Source: Opitutia bacterium (GTDB lineage Bacteria > Verrucomicrobiota > Verrucomicrobiia > Opitutales > Seribacteraceae). Taken from it: 5,929 bases of DNA. Within the stretch, counting starts at the first letter, position 1. Each line of letters starts with the position of its first letter. A program made the translations under genes and the position numbers. The DNA is taken from NCBI GenBank assembly GCA_002692605.1, contig NZLE01000103.1, forward strand, positions 1 to 5,929. The letters are read 5' to 3'. Shown here one piece after another: positions 1-5,929 of this stretch. The notes beneath the pieces were generated by a model. That model did not search any database. It was not told the DNA's origin and saw only the letters and a list, made by a program, of their open reading frames with translations.

Positions 1-463
1 CCCCGGCCTTGCGGGCGGTCTTGTCCCTAACGACTTGAAAGAGGGCGTTGGCCAGGCTGTAGCTGTTTCCGTTCTTGCAGGTCCGGAAGGTTTCGTATCC
101 GGCCCGGTTGAAGACCGCGGGCAAGGAGTTATTGAGGATTTCCGGCCCGGAGGTCTTGCCCTCCTCTTTCTTGAGGTGTTTCTTGCCACGTGGGGGAAGA
201 TGCCAGAGAGTGCGGCCGGACATGATCATGGTGCGCGAGGGCGAGCAGACGGCTCCGCTCATCGATCCCATATGGTAGGCCTGATCGAGCACCATTCCGG
301 AGGCGGCGAGTTTGTCAAGGTGGGGGGTTTGGCAGACTTTGTTCCCATAAACCGAAAGGGTGTGCGGGGCCTGGTCGTCGGTCAGAATGAAAAGGACGTT
401 GGGCCGCTGCTTGGCGTGGGCAAGAATGCCGGTCAGGCAAAGGACGAGGGTGAGGAGCTTCAT
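1..463 (-). CDS. Secreted type I (formylglycine) sulfatase, N-terminal part; 3' end outside window
   Basis: The 154 codons seen encode the start of an arylsulfatase-family enzyme (alkaline-phosphatase fold), which hydrolyses sulfate esters, often on polysaccharides. Residues 1-17 (MKLLTLVLCLTGILAHA) look like a Sec signal peptide, so the product is probably periplasmic or exported. The core follows at once: RPNVLFILTDDQ at 20-31, with D29 and D30 expected to bind calcium, then TPHLDKLAASG at 46-56. C73-S-P-S-R77 matches the CxPxR signature in which the cysteine is converted to formylglycine, so an FGE-type maturase is needed elsewhere in the genome. The ATG at 463 is chosen because it gives a complete signal peptide; no clear Shine-Dalgarno precedes it. 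It lies 96 bp after the small membrane gene on the same strand, so it may be a separate unit. The substrate cannot be told from this part. The family call is firm; the subfamily is open. Confidence 0.93.
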   Translation of the reverse strand, partial: MKLLTLVLCLTGILAHAKQRPNVLFILTDDQAPHTLSVYGNKVCQTPHLDKLAASGMVLDQAYHMGSMSGAVCSPSRTMIMSGRTLWHLPPRGKKHLKKEEGKTSGPEILNNSLPAVFNRAGYETFRTCKNGNSYSLANALFQVVRDKTARKAG

Positions 464-504
464 TCCGCAGGACTAGGAGGATTCCGTGGCTTCGTCAAGC
501 GGTT

Positions 505-520
505 GCTTGTCTATGCAAGC
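505..520. repeat. Short inverted repeat in the gap before the sulfatase gene
   Basis: GCTTG (505-509) pairs with CAAGC (516-520) around a 6-base loop. One G-T wobble and one A-T pair could extend the stem. It lies inside the 96-bp gap between the small membrane gene and the sulfatase gene, eight bases beyond the GGGAGG/CCTCCC hairpin. No function is evident. A binding site for a regulator of the sulfatase is possible, but nothing further supports it. Confidence 0.25.
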
Positions 521-527
521 GAAATCA

Positions 528-548
528 GGGAGGCGGATCACCCCTCCC
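528..548 (-). terminator. Possible weak intrinsic terminator or RNA hairpin
   Basis: An inverted repeat pairs GGGAGG (528-533) with CCTCCC (543-548) around a 9-base loop. It starts 12 bases after the stop codon of the small membrane gene. On the minus strand the stem is followed by TGATTTCG, which is only a poor U-tract. It is well placed to end the carB-purU-small gene unit before the sulfatase gene, but the missing U-run makes intrinsic termination doubtful. It could instead be an mRNA-stabilising hairpin or chance. Confidence 0.3.
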
Positions 549-559
549 CAAAGGGAACT

Positions 560-775
560 TCACCAGGGAAGAACGCCCAGTCTGCGGAGCGCCATGCCCA
601 GCCAAATGGTCAGCAGGAGGTAAAGCAGGCACCAGGGTTTGGAGGCGGGAAAGACGAAGGCAATCCTTGGGTACTTGGCCCCGTACCAATCGGCATTGAA
701 CCAGGCCACGACGTTGGCGAAGGCGCAATCCGCCAGCAAAAGGTACCAAAGGAAGGCTTCGAAATTGAAATCCAT
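560..775 (-). CDS. Small two-helix membrane protein of unknown function
   Basis: This predicted 71-residue protein is not one I recognise. Two hydrophobic stretches stand out: about residues 8-26 (FLWYLLLADCAFANVVAWF) and 47-63 (PWCLLYLLLTIWLGMAL). They are joined by a loop of about 20 residues carrying K34, R37 and K46, and the protein ends RRLGVLPW, giving a helical hairpin in the inner membrane. It is rich in Trp, Leu and Ala, has two cysteines (C17, C49), and no signal peptidase site is obvious. The ATG at 775 begins one base after the purU TAG stop. That spacing, and the lack of a Shine-Dalgarno, suggest translation by ribosomes finishing purU. A TTG 36 bases upstream would extend it into purU but adds a polar N-terminus and is less likely. 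The reading frame, composition and coupling favour a real gene; function is unknown. Confidence 0.72.
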   Translation of the reverse strand: MDFNFEAFLWYLLLADCAFANVVAWFNADWYGAKYPRIAFVFPASKPWCLLYLLLTIWLGMALRRLGVLPW

Positions 776-776
776 T

Positions 777-1631
777 CTAATCGAAGACCACGGTCTTGTT
801 ACGGTAATCAAGCACCCGGTTCTGAAGGTGCCGGCGCACCGCGGTGGAGAGCACCACTTTCTCGAGGTCCCTGCCTTTCTCGATCAGGTCCCTGGGTCCG
901 TGCCGGTGGCTGACCCGGGCGACGTCCTGTTCGATGATGGGGCCTTCGTCCAAATCCTCGGTGACGTAATGGGCGGTCGCCCCGATCAGTTTGACTCCCC
1001 GCTTGTAGGCCTGGTGGTAGGGCTTGGCCCCGGCGAAGGAAGGCAGAAAGGAGTGATGAATATTGATCACCGGGCATCCCACCCGTTCGAGAAAATCCCC
1101 ACTGAGCACTTGCATGTAGCGGGCGAGAATGACCAGTTCGACCCCATTCTCATGGAGCCAGGCGAGTTGACGGTTCTCCACTTCGGGTTTGGATTCCAGG
1201 CTCATCGGAAGATGCAGAAAAGGCAAAGCGTAGGATTCCGCCACCGGAGCGAGGTCCTCATGATTGGAAAGAACGCCGGCGAACTCCGCATTCCATTCGC
1301 CCGCCCGGACCCGCAACACCAAGTCGTGAAAGCAGTGATCGGCTTTGGACACCATCAGGGCCACCTTGGGCCGGTCGTCGCTCAGCGCGATGCGCACCGA
1401 CATTCCGAGTTCCCGCTCAGCGAAGTCGACGAAGGCTTCGGAATCCTCCCGGGCCTCATGGCCGGATGCCGGATCCCACTCCACCCGCTGAAAAAAGACG
1501 TTTTCCTGACGGTCGAGGTGCTGGTCGGCATGCAGAACGTTCCCGCCCCGGTCATGAATCCAACCCGAAACCTTGGCCACGATCCCAGGCTGATCCGGCC
1601 CGTGAAGGAGGGAAATGATGGATGGGCTCAC
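777..1631 (-). CDS. purU: Formyltetrahydrofolate deformylase (10-formyl-THF hydrolase)
   Basis: PurU hydrolyses 10-formyltetrahydrofolate to formate and tetrahydrofolate in the cytoplasm, balancing the one-carbon pool; in bacteria that have PurT the formate can feed purine synthesis. The 284 residues match the usual family length. Residues 4-80 are an ACT-like regulatory domain (SLLHGPDQPGIVAKVS at 7-22); in E. coli PurU is controlled by glycine and methionine. The formyltransferase-fold catalytic domain covers about 87-284. Its triad appears intact: N190 and H192 in VINIHHSFLPSF, and D228 in HYVTEDLDEGPII. The segment GAKPYHQAYKRGVKLIGATAH is typical of PurU rather than PurN, as is the N-terminal ACT domain. 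The start is GTG at 1631, overlapping the carB stop as GTGA; the next Met (residue 77) would remove the ACT domain. No clear ribosome binding site is seen, so translation is probably coupled to carB. Confidence 0.96.
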   Translation of the reverse strand: MSPSIISLLHGPDQPGIVAKVSGWIHDRGGNVLHADQHLDRQENVFFQRVEWDPASGHEAREDSEAFVDFAERELGMSVRIALSDDRPKVALMVSKADHCFHDLVLRVRAGEWNAEFAGVLSNHEDLAPVAESYALPFLHLPMSLESKPEVENRQLAWLHENGVELVILARYMQVLSGDFLERVGCPVINIHHSFLPSFAGAKPYHQAYKRGVKLIGATAHYVTEDLDEGPIIEQDVARVSHRHGPRDLIEKGRDLEKVVLSTAVRRHLQNRVLDYRNKTVVFD

Positions 1632-4600
1632 GGGTGGTAAGCCTGCAGGGATTTGACCGAGAACTTCTTTTCCTTGAGCGAACGGATACCCTGCAGGGTG
1701 GCGAAAGCGGATCCGAGGGTGGTGATCACGGGGATGCCGTGCAAGACCGCTTCGCTGCGGATTCCATTCTCATCGCGCCGGGGAATGAGCCCGAGCGGAG
1801 TGTTGATGACCAGTTGAATCTTTCCGTTCTTGATCAGGTCGGCGACGTTGGGCCGGCCTTCGCTGATGCGCAGGACGGTCTCCGTCTTGATGCCGTTTTC
1901 GTTGAGAAACTGAGCGGTTCCTTCGGTCGAGTAAAAAGAGAATCCCAGATCGTGCAGACCCTTGGCGATTTCCAGAGCCTGAGGCTTATCGGAGTCCTTG
2001 ACGCTGAGAAAGACGTTGCCTTCCAGCGGAAGCGAGGGCTTGGCCGCCATCTGGGTCTTCGCGAAAGCCATGCCGAAATCCTCGTCCTGACCCATGACTT
2101 CTCCGGTGCTCCGCATCTCGGGAGTCAGCACGATGGGCGAACCGGGAAAGCGGCTGAAGGGAAAGACGGATTCCTTGATCGCCCAGTGCTTGGGCAGGAT
2201 TTCCTCGGTGAATCCAAGGTCCTTGAGCTTGGCTCCGGCCATCACCCGGGCCCCGAGTTTGGCCAGGGGCACGCCGATCGTCTTGCTGACGAAGGGCACG
2301 GTCCGGGAGGCCCGCGGGTTGACTTCGATCAGGAAGAGTTCCCCGTCCTTGATGGCGAATTGGATGTTCATCAAACCGATCACCCCAATCGCCTTGGCGA
2401 GGTCATGCGAAGCCTGTCGGACTTCGTCGATCATTTCCTCGGGCAGATCGTGCGGTGGAAGAACCATGGCTGCGTCTCCACTGTGCACCCCGGCGAATTC
2501 GATGTGCTGGAGCATCCCCCCGACCACCGTGGTCTCTCCGTCGGAGATGCAATCCACGTCCAATTCGATCGCTTCCTCCAAAAACTTGTCCAGGAGCACC
2601 GGCTTGCCCGGAGCGACCGCAAAGGCTTCCTGGACCACTCCGCTCAGCTCCTCCTCGTCGTACACGATGAACATTCCGCGACCTCCGAGCACAAAGGAGG
2701 GGCGAAGCAGGATGGGATATCCGATGCGGGCGGCCTTTTCCGCCGCTTCCTCGGGTTCGAGCGCGGTTTCGTTCTGGGGTTGCTTCAGCCCCAACTGATC
2801 GAGGATCTGCTTGAATTTCTCACGGTCCTCGGCCAAGTCGATGCTCTCGGGAGAGGTGCCGATCACCTTGACTCCCGCTTCCTGCAACCCGGTGGCCAAG
2901 TTCAGGGGAGTTTGTCCCCCATACTGGACGATGGCTCCGTCGCACTTTTCCTGACGATAAATTTCCAAGACGTCCTCGAGGGTCAGAGGTTCGAAATAAA
3001 GCCGGTCGGAGGTGTCGTAATCGGTGGAGACGGTCTCGGGGTTGGAATTGACCATCACCGTCTCAAACCCGGCTTCGCGCAGGGCGAAGGACGCGTGAAC
3101 GCAACAGTAATCGAATTCGATGCCCTGTCCGATCCGGTTGGGCCCGCCCCCCAGAATCATGATCTTCCTGGCATCCGACTGCTTGATTTCATTCTCGTCG
3201 CCGTAGGATGAATAGTAGTAGGGAGTGAAGGCTTCGAATTCGGCGGCGCAGGTATCGACCAATCTGAAGGTGGTCCGGATTCCGAGCGACTCACGGCGTT
3301 CGCGCACCTCCGATGGTTCGCATCCCCAGGCATCCGCCAGTTGGCGGTCGGAAAAGCCGGCTTCCTTGGCTTCCCGAAAGGATTCCTCGTCACACTCGGT
3401 CAGGGTGGTGGCTCCGATCTCCTGCCGGATCCGATGGATCTGCCCAAGTTGGGTGGTGAACCACAGATCGATCCCCGATTGCTTGGAGATTTGCTCGGGA
3501 GTCATCCCGATCTCAAAGGCCTTGTACAAATAAGTCGGTCGTTCCGCGGAGGGGCGCTTGACTCCGGCGCGAATGGCGGATTTGTCGAGTTTTTGGTTCG
3601 CGAGCTTGCCCGCCTCGAATCCCTTGAGCCCAATCTCGAGCGAACGCATCGCCTTTTGAAAGGACTCCTTGAAGGTGCGGCCGATGGCCATGGCTTCGCC
3701 CACCGACTTCATCGCGGAGGTCAAGGTGGAGTCGGTCTCGGGGAACTTTTCGAAAGTGAAGCGGGGAACCTTGGTGACCACGTAATCGATGGAGGGTTCG
3801 AAACAGGCGGGGGTCTCCTTGGTGACGTCATTCTGCAACTCGTCGAGGGAATACCCGACCGCGAGTTTGGCGGCGAACTTGGCAATGGGGAAACCGGTGG
3901 CCTTGGAGGCGAGCGCCGAACTGCGGGAGACCCGCGGGTTCATCTCGATGACCACCATGCGCCCGTTCTCCGGGTTGGTGGCGAATTGAATGTTGCTGCC
4001 TCCGGTCTCCACGCCGATCTCGCGGATGCAGGCGAAGGAGGCGTCCCTCATCAACTGGTACTCCTTGTCGGACAAGGTCATCGCCGGAGCGATGGTGATG
4101 GAGTCGCCGGTGTGCACACCCATGGGATCGAAATTCTCGATCGAACAAATGACCACGCACTGGTCCTTGTAGTCACGCATCACTTCCATCTCGTATTCCT
4201 TCCAACCGAGCAGGCACTCTTCCATGAGCACCTGATTGATCGGAGAGGCGTCCAAACCCAGGCGCATCATTTCATCAAATTCCTCCCGGTTGTAGGCAAT
4301 GCCTCCTCCGGTTCCGCCCAGGGTGTAGGCGGGACGCAAAATGATGGGGAAATCACCCAGTTCGTCGAGGTGGGAACGGGCCTCTTCCAGCGAATGAACC
4401 GAAAAGGAACGGGCCACGTCCAGACCAATGTCAAGCATGGCCCGCTTGAAGAGTTCGCGGTCCTCCCCTTTCTTGATGGCCGCGGGCTTGGCCCCGATCA
4501 TCTCCACGCCATGCTCCTTGAGAATGCCGGCCTCGTTCAACTCGAGGGAGAGGTTCAGTCCGGTCTGTCCGCCCAAAGTGGGAAGGAGGGCATCGGGCTT

Positions 4601-4843
4601 TTCCTTTTCGATGATGGTGGCCACGCTGTCCACGGTAAGCGGTTCGACGTAGGTGGCGTCGGCAAACTCCGGGTCCGTCATGATGGTCGCCGGGTTGCTG
4701 TTGACCAGGGAAATACGAAATCCTTCCTCGCGCAGGGCTTTGCAGGCCTGGGCTCCGCTGTAGTCGAATTCACAAGCCTGACCAATGATGATCGGGCCCG
4801 AACCAATGATCAGGATATGCTCGATGTCGTTTCTTCTAGGCAT
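1628..4843 (-). CDS. carB: Carbamoyl-phosphate synthase large subunit
   Basis: CarB uses bicarbonate, ammonia delivered by the CarA glutaminase subunit, and two ATP to make carbamoyl phosphate for pyrimidine and arginine synthesis. At 1071 residues it is full length (E. coli 1073). Four regions follow in order: carboxyphosphate ATP-grasp half (about 1-402, GGTGGG at 176-181), oligomerisation region (about 403-550), carbamoyl-phosphate ATP-grasp half (about 560-935, RPSFVLGGRGM at 714-724), and the MGS-like allosteric domain (about 937-1071). Residues matching E. coli catalytic positions are present in both halves: R129, R170, H244, E300, N302 and R304; R714, H787, E840 and N842. The ornithine-site residues E782, D790, E891 and T1041 also match. 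The ATG at 4843 gives the canonical start MPRRNDIEHILIIGSGP; an in-frame TTG at 4867 adds eight residues unlike the family. carA is not adjacent. The stop overlaps the purU start. Confidence 0.98.
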   Translation of the reverse strand: MPRRNDIEHILIIGSGPIIIGQACEFDYSGAQACKALREEGFRISLVNSNPATIMTDPEFADATYVEPLTVDSVATIIEKEKPDALLPTLGGQTGLNLSLELNEAGILKEHGVEMIGAKPAAIKKGEDRELFKRAMLDIGLDVARSFSVHSLEEARSHLDELGDFPIILRPAYTLGGTGGGIAYNREEFDEMMRLGLDASPINQVLMEECLLGWKEYEMEVMRDYKDQCVVICSIENFDPMGVHTGDSITIAPAMTLSDKEYQLMRDASFACIREIGVETGGSNIQFATNPENGRMVVIEMNPRVSRSSALASKATGFPIAKFAAKLAVGYSLDELQNDVTKETPACFEPSIDYVVTKVPRFTFEKFPETDSTLTSAMKSVGEAMAIGRTFKESFQKAMRSLEIGLKGFEAGKLANQKLDKSAIRAGVKRPSAERPTYLYKAFEIGMTPEQISKQSGIDLWFTTQLGQIHRIRQEIGATTLTECDEESFREAKEAGFSDRQLADAWGCEPSEVRERRESLGIRTTFRLVDTCAAEFEAFTPYYYSSYGDENEIKQSDARKIMILGGGPNRIGQGIEFDYCCVHASFALREAGFETVMVNSNPETVSTDYDTSDRLYFEPLTLEDVLEIYRQEKCDGAIVQYGGQTPLNLATGLQEAGVKVIGTSPESIDLAEDREKFKQILDQLGLKQPQNETALEPEEAAEKAARIGYPILLRPSFVLGGRGMFIVYDEEELSGVVQEAFAVAPGKPVLLDKFLEEAIELDVDCISDGETTVVGGMLQHIEFAGVHSGDAAMVLPPHDLPEEMIDEVRQASHDLAKAIGVIGLMNIQFAIKDGELFLIEVNPRASRTVPFVSKTIGVPLAKLGARVMAGAKLKDLGFTEEILPKHWAIKESVFPFSRFPGSPIVLTPEMRSTGEVMGQDEDFGMAFAKTQMAAKPSLPLEGNVFLSVKDSDKPQALEIAKGLHDLGFSFYSTEGTAQFLNENGIKTETVLRISEGRPNVADLIKNGKIQLVINTPLGLIPRRDENGIRSEAVLHGIPVITTLGSAFATLQGIRSLKEKKFSVKSLQAYHP

Positions 4844-4887
4844 GCAAAAGTGTGGATTTTTCTTCAATACGGCACAGCCGCGTTCTT

Positions 4888-4916
4888 CTTAAATCCATTT
4901 TCCATGATTTAATCAA
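4888..4916 (-). promoter_or_regulatory. Candidate sigma70-type promoter for carB-purU
   Basis: On the minus strand TTGATT (4911-4916) stands 17 bases from TTTAAG (4888-4893). Each box matches four of six consensus positions (TTGACA, TATAAT) and the spacing is ideal. Transcription would begin near 4881, leaving a leader of roughly 38 bases before the carB ATG, and the stretch is more AT-rich than the coding sequence around it. No alternative promoter of similar quality was seen in the 133-bp gap. The promoter consensus of this phylum is not certain, so this remains a sequence match only. Confidence 0.4.
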
Positions 4917-4923
4917 ATCCATT
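4891..4923. repeat. Paired 9-bp direct repeats and small palindrome over the carB promoter
   Basis: AAATCCATT occurs at 4891-4899 and again at 4915-4923, 24 bases start to start. Between them GATTT (4906-4910) pairs with AAATC (4915-4919) around AATC, overlapping the second copy. The repeats cover the presumed -10 and -35 boxes, so they are placed where an operator would be. No known PyrR, ArgR or PurR-type consensus is recognised. Short AT-rich repeats can arise by chance, so a regulatory role is inference. Confidence 0.35.
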
Positions 4924-4976
4924 CGATCACTTTCCCGCATTGAACGCAGATTTTCCGAAGAATGAGACCAAACGAT

Positions 4977-5642
4977 TCAGGCAATGGGGGGCAAATCGCC
5001 ACCCCCGGCCACCCCCGCAATCGCATCCTTGACCTTGTCCCGTCCTGCGACCAGTTGGATGGTTTTCCCAAGGGTTAGGAAATTGCGGAGAGTCTCAACC
5101 ACGCAATCCGCCAGGTCCTCGCGGGGCAAGTACCCGTGAAAGCCCAGGTCCTCCTCGGCCTGGATACGGCCCACCCCCCGCTCGTCCAAAAGGGTACCGG
5201 GAGCAAGAATGGTGTAATCCAGCCCGGAGGAGCGGAGGTAGGCGTCCGCCACTCCCTTCGCCCGAAGATAATGACGGATGCGCTCGGACTCGGAGTTGGG
5301 ATCCGCCCCGATGGCGCTGATCATGACGAATCTTTTCACTCCCGACTTCACGCAATCGTCCATCAGGCGGATGGCGGCGTTCTGGTCGACGTCGGTGGTC
5401 TTTTCGGGCCCGGTGCGCCCACCGGAACCGGCGGTGAACACCACCGCATCCAAGCCCGGCAGAAAATCCGCCACTCCCACCTCGAGGTCCCCGGTAACCG
5501 CAGGTACGCCCAAAGCGGTGAATTTGGTGGACTGCCGGGAATCACGGATCAACGCAACGGGAGAAAAATCATGAGCCGCCCAAAGCTTTCCGCAAAGGAT
5601 CGTGCCCACCTTTCCATTCGCTCCAACGACCAAAACCTTCAT
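4977..5642 (-). CDS. NAD(P)-binding Rossmann protein, atypical SDR (YhfK/NmrA-like)
   Basis: The 221-residue protein resembles the atypical short-chain dehydrogenases with a PF13460-type NAD(P)-binding fold, such as B. subtilis YhfK, whose substrate is unknown. The N-terminus MKVLVVGANGKVG carries the GxxGxxG dinucleotide motif (7-13). Further family landmarks are LIRD at 31-34, GDL at 51-53, VVFTAGSGGRTG at 67-78, RFVMISAIGAD at 104-114, a YxxxK pair (Y125, K129), and LRSSGLDYTILAPGTL at 136-151. Many relatives read TILRPG where this has TILAPG. No signal peptide or membrane segment is seen, so it is probably cytoplasmic. The ATG at 5642 is chosen because the Rossmann strand begins immediately; a TTG at 5717 would add 25 polar residues. 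No Shine-Dalgarno is visible. It is divergent from gltX and lies 133 bp upstream of carB with a likely separate promoter between. The exact reaction cannot be named. Confidence 0.88.
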   Translation of the reverse strand: MKVLVVGANGKVGTILCGKLWAAHDFSPVALIRDSRQSTKFTALGVPAVTGDLEVGVADFLPGLDAVVFTAGSGGRTGPEKTTDVDQNAAIRLMDDCVKSGVKRFVMISAIGADPNSESERIRHYLRAKGVADAYLRSSGLDYTILAPGTLLDERGVGRIQAEEDLGFHGYLPREDLADCVVETLRNFLTLGKTIQLVAGRDKVKDAIAGVAGGGDLPPIA

Positions 5643-5748
5643 GATTGATGAAGTAACGGGGAGTCGGGCACTTGGCAAGGATGCGATTACGAGGAGATTT
5701 TGTTCGTCCTTTTGCAACTTCCTTCCTATGCTTTCTGATTTCCTTCAC
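5643..5748. promoter_or_regulatory. Divergent intergenic region between the Rossmann gene and gltX
   Basis: These 106 bases separate two genes transcribed away from each other, so promoters for both must lie here or within the neighbouring coding sequence. Neither strand shows a good -35/-10 pair: TTGGCA at 5672-5677 (plus) and TTGCCA at 5672-5677 or TTGCAA (minus) have no matching -10 at proper spacing. The half nearest gltX is pyrimidine-rich on the plus strand (CTTCCTTCCT and similar). The regulatory role is inferred from gene orientation alone. Confidence 0.45.
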
Positions 5749-5929
5749 ATGAGCCAACCCATCCGTACGCGCATCGCTCCATCGCCCACCGGTGATCCCC
5801 ACGTCGGGACCGCTTACATGGCCTTGTTCAATCTGGCCTTTGCCCAAAGGCATGGGGGAAGCATGATTCTGCGCATCGAGGATACCGACCGCCAGCGCTC
5901 CACCGAAAAATCCGAGCAAGCCATCATCG
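5749..5929 (+). CDS. gltX: Glutamyl-tRNA synthetase, N-terminal part; 3' end outside window
   Basis: The 60 codons seen encode the beginning of the class I synthetase catalytic domain that charges tRNA-Glu with glutamate using ATP. RTRIAPSPTGDPHVGTAY (7-24) contains the opening Rossmann strand and the HIGH-type ATP-binding signature (H18-V-G-T21). LRIEDTDRQRS at 41-51 matches the conserved RIEDTD segment that follows it. The DPHVGTAY version differs from the LHIGGART-like form of many bacteria and recalls PVC-group sequences. The ATG at 5749 puts the first strand at the usual distance; an in-frame ATG at 5728 would add MLSDFLH. Neither start has a Shine-Dalgarno. Whether it is discriminating, or also charges tRNA-Gln, needs the anticodon-binding half, which is absent here. 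The KMSKS motif is also outside the window. Confidence 0.94.
   Translation, partial: MSQPIRTRIAPSPTGDPHVGTAYMALFNLAFAQRHGGSMILRIEDTDRQRSTEKSEQAII

Noticed and set aside
470..498. Possible sulfatase promoter: TTGACG (493-498) with 17-base spacing to TAGTCC (470-475), minus strand
   Set aside because: The -35 box is good but the -10 matches only two of six positions and would start transcription almost at the ATG.
776..811. TTG start placing the small membrane gene inside purU
   Set aside because: The ATG one base after the purU stop fits coupling and gives a compact two-helix protein; the extension is polar and unsupported.
35..1640. Plus-strand reading frames opposite the sulfatase and purU genes
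   Set aside because: They overlap well-supported minus-strand genes with intact catalytic motifs and show no domain of their own.
4844..4867. TTG start extending CarB by eight residues
   Set aside because: The ATG at 4843 gives the family-typical N-terminus, and the added residues match nothing usual in CarB.
1622..4912. Very long plus-strand reading frames (about 529 and 523 codons) opposite carB
   Set aside because: They are antisense to an unmistakable CarB, have low-complexity Gly/His/Asp-rich translations with no recognisable domain, and reflect the codon bias of a GC-rich gene.
4924..4976. Terminator after the Rossmann gene
   Set aside because: Only a tiny imperfect TTC/GAA pairing is present, with no stable stem and no U-run.
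5643..5717. TTG start extending the Rossmann protein by 25 residues
   Set aside because: The dinucleotide-binding strand begins at the ATG at 5642, and the extension has neither a signal peptide nor conserved-looking features.
1..5929. Insertion sequence, prophage, toxin-antitoxin, defence system, CRISPR array, tRNA, rRNA or riboswitch
   Set aside because: Every coding stretch is accounted for by recognised genes or the one small membrane gene, gaps are 133 bp or less, and no cloverleaf, regular repeat array or transposase motif was seen.

Overview
The window reads as ordinary, tightly packed bacterial chromosome, fairly GC-rich by eye, with no sign of a mobile element, CRISPR array or RNA gene. 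The best guess for the source is a member of the Planctomycetota-Verrucomicrobiota group, more likely Verrucomicrobiota. This rests on a secreted sulfatase with the segment GAVCSPSR, a GluRS N-terminus reading SPTGDPHVGTAY, a carB gene not adjacent to carA, and almost no Shine-Dalgarno sequences. This is inference from protein flavour, not a phylogenetic test.

Layout: five genes lie on the minus strand, transcribed right to left. They are a YhfK-like NAD(P)-binding Rossmann protein (4977-5642), carB (1628-4843), purU (777-1631), a 71-residue two-helix membrane protein (560-775), and the 5' part of a sulfatase gene (2-463, running off the left edge). One gene, the 5' end of gltX (5749-5929), is on the plus strand and diverges from the Rossmann gene across 106 bp.

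carB, purU and the small membrane gene look like one translationally coupled unit: carB and purU overlap in a GTGA, and one base separates the purU stop from the next ATG. A plausible but weak sigma70-type promoter, with a short direct repeat and inverted repeat around its -35 box, lies just upstream of carB. CarB makes carbamoyl phosphate for pyrimidines and arginine. PurU hydrolyses 10-formyl-tetrahydrofolate to formate and tetrahydrofolate, so the pair joins nucleotide precursor synthesis with one-carbon balance. The role of the small membrane protein is unknown.

I found no convincing undescribed system. The items most worth a second look are the coupled small membrane protein, the carB-purU pairing without carA, the operator-like repeats before carB, and the lack of recognisable ribosome binding sites at all six starts.
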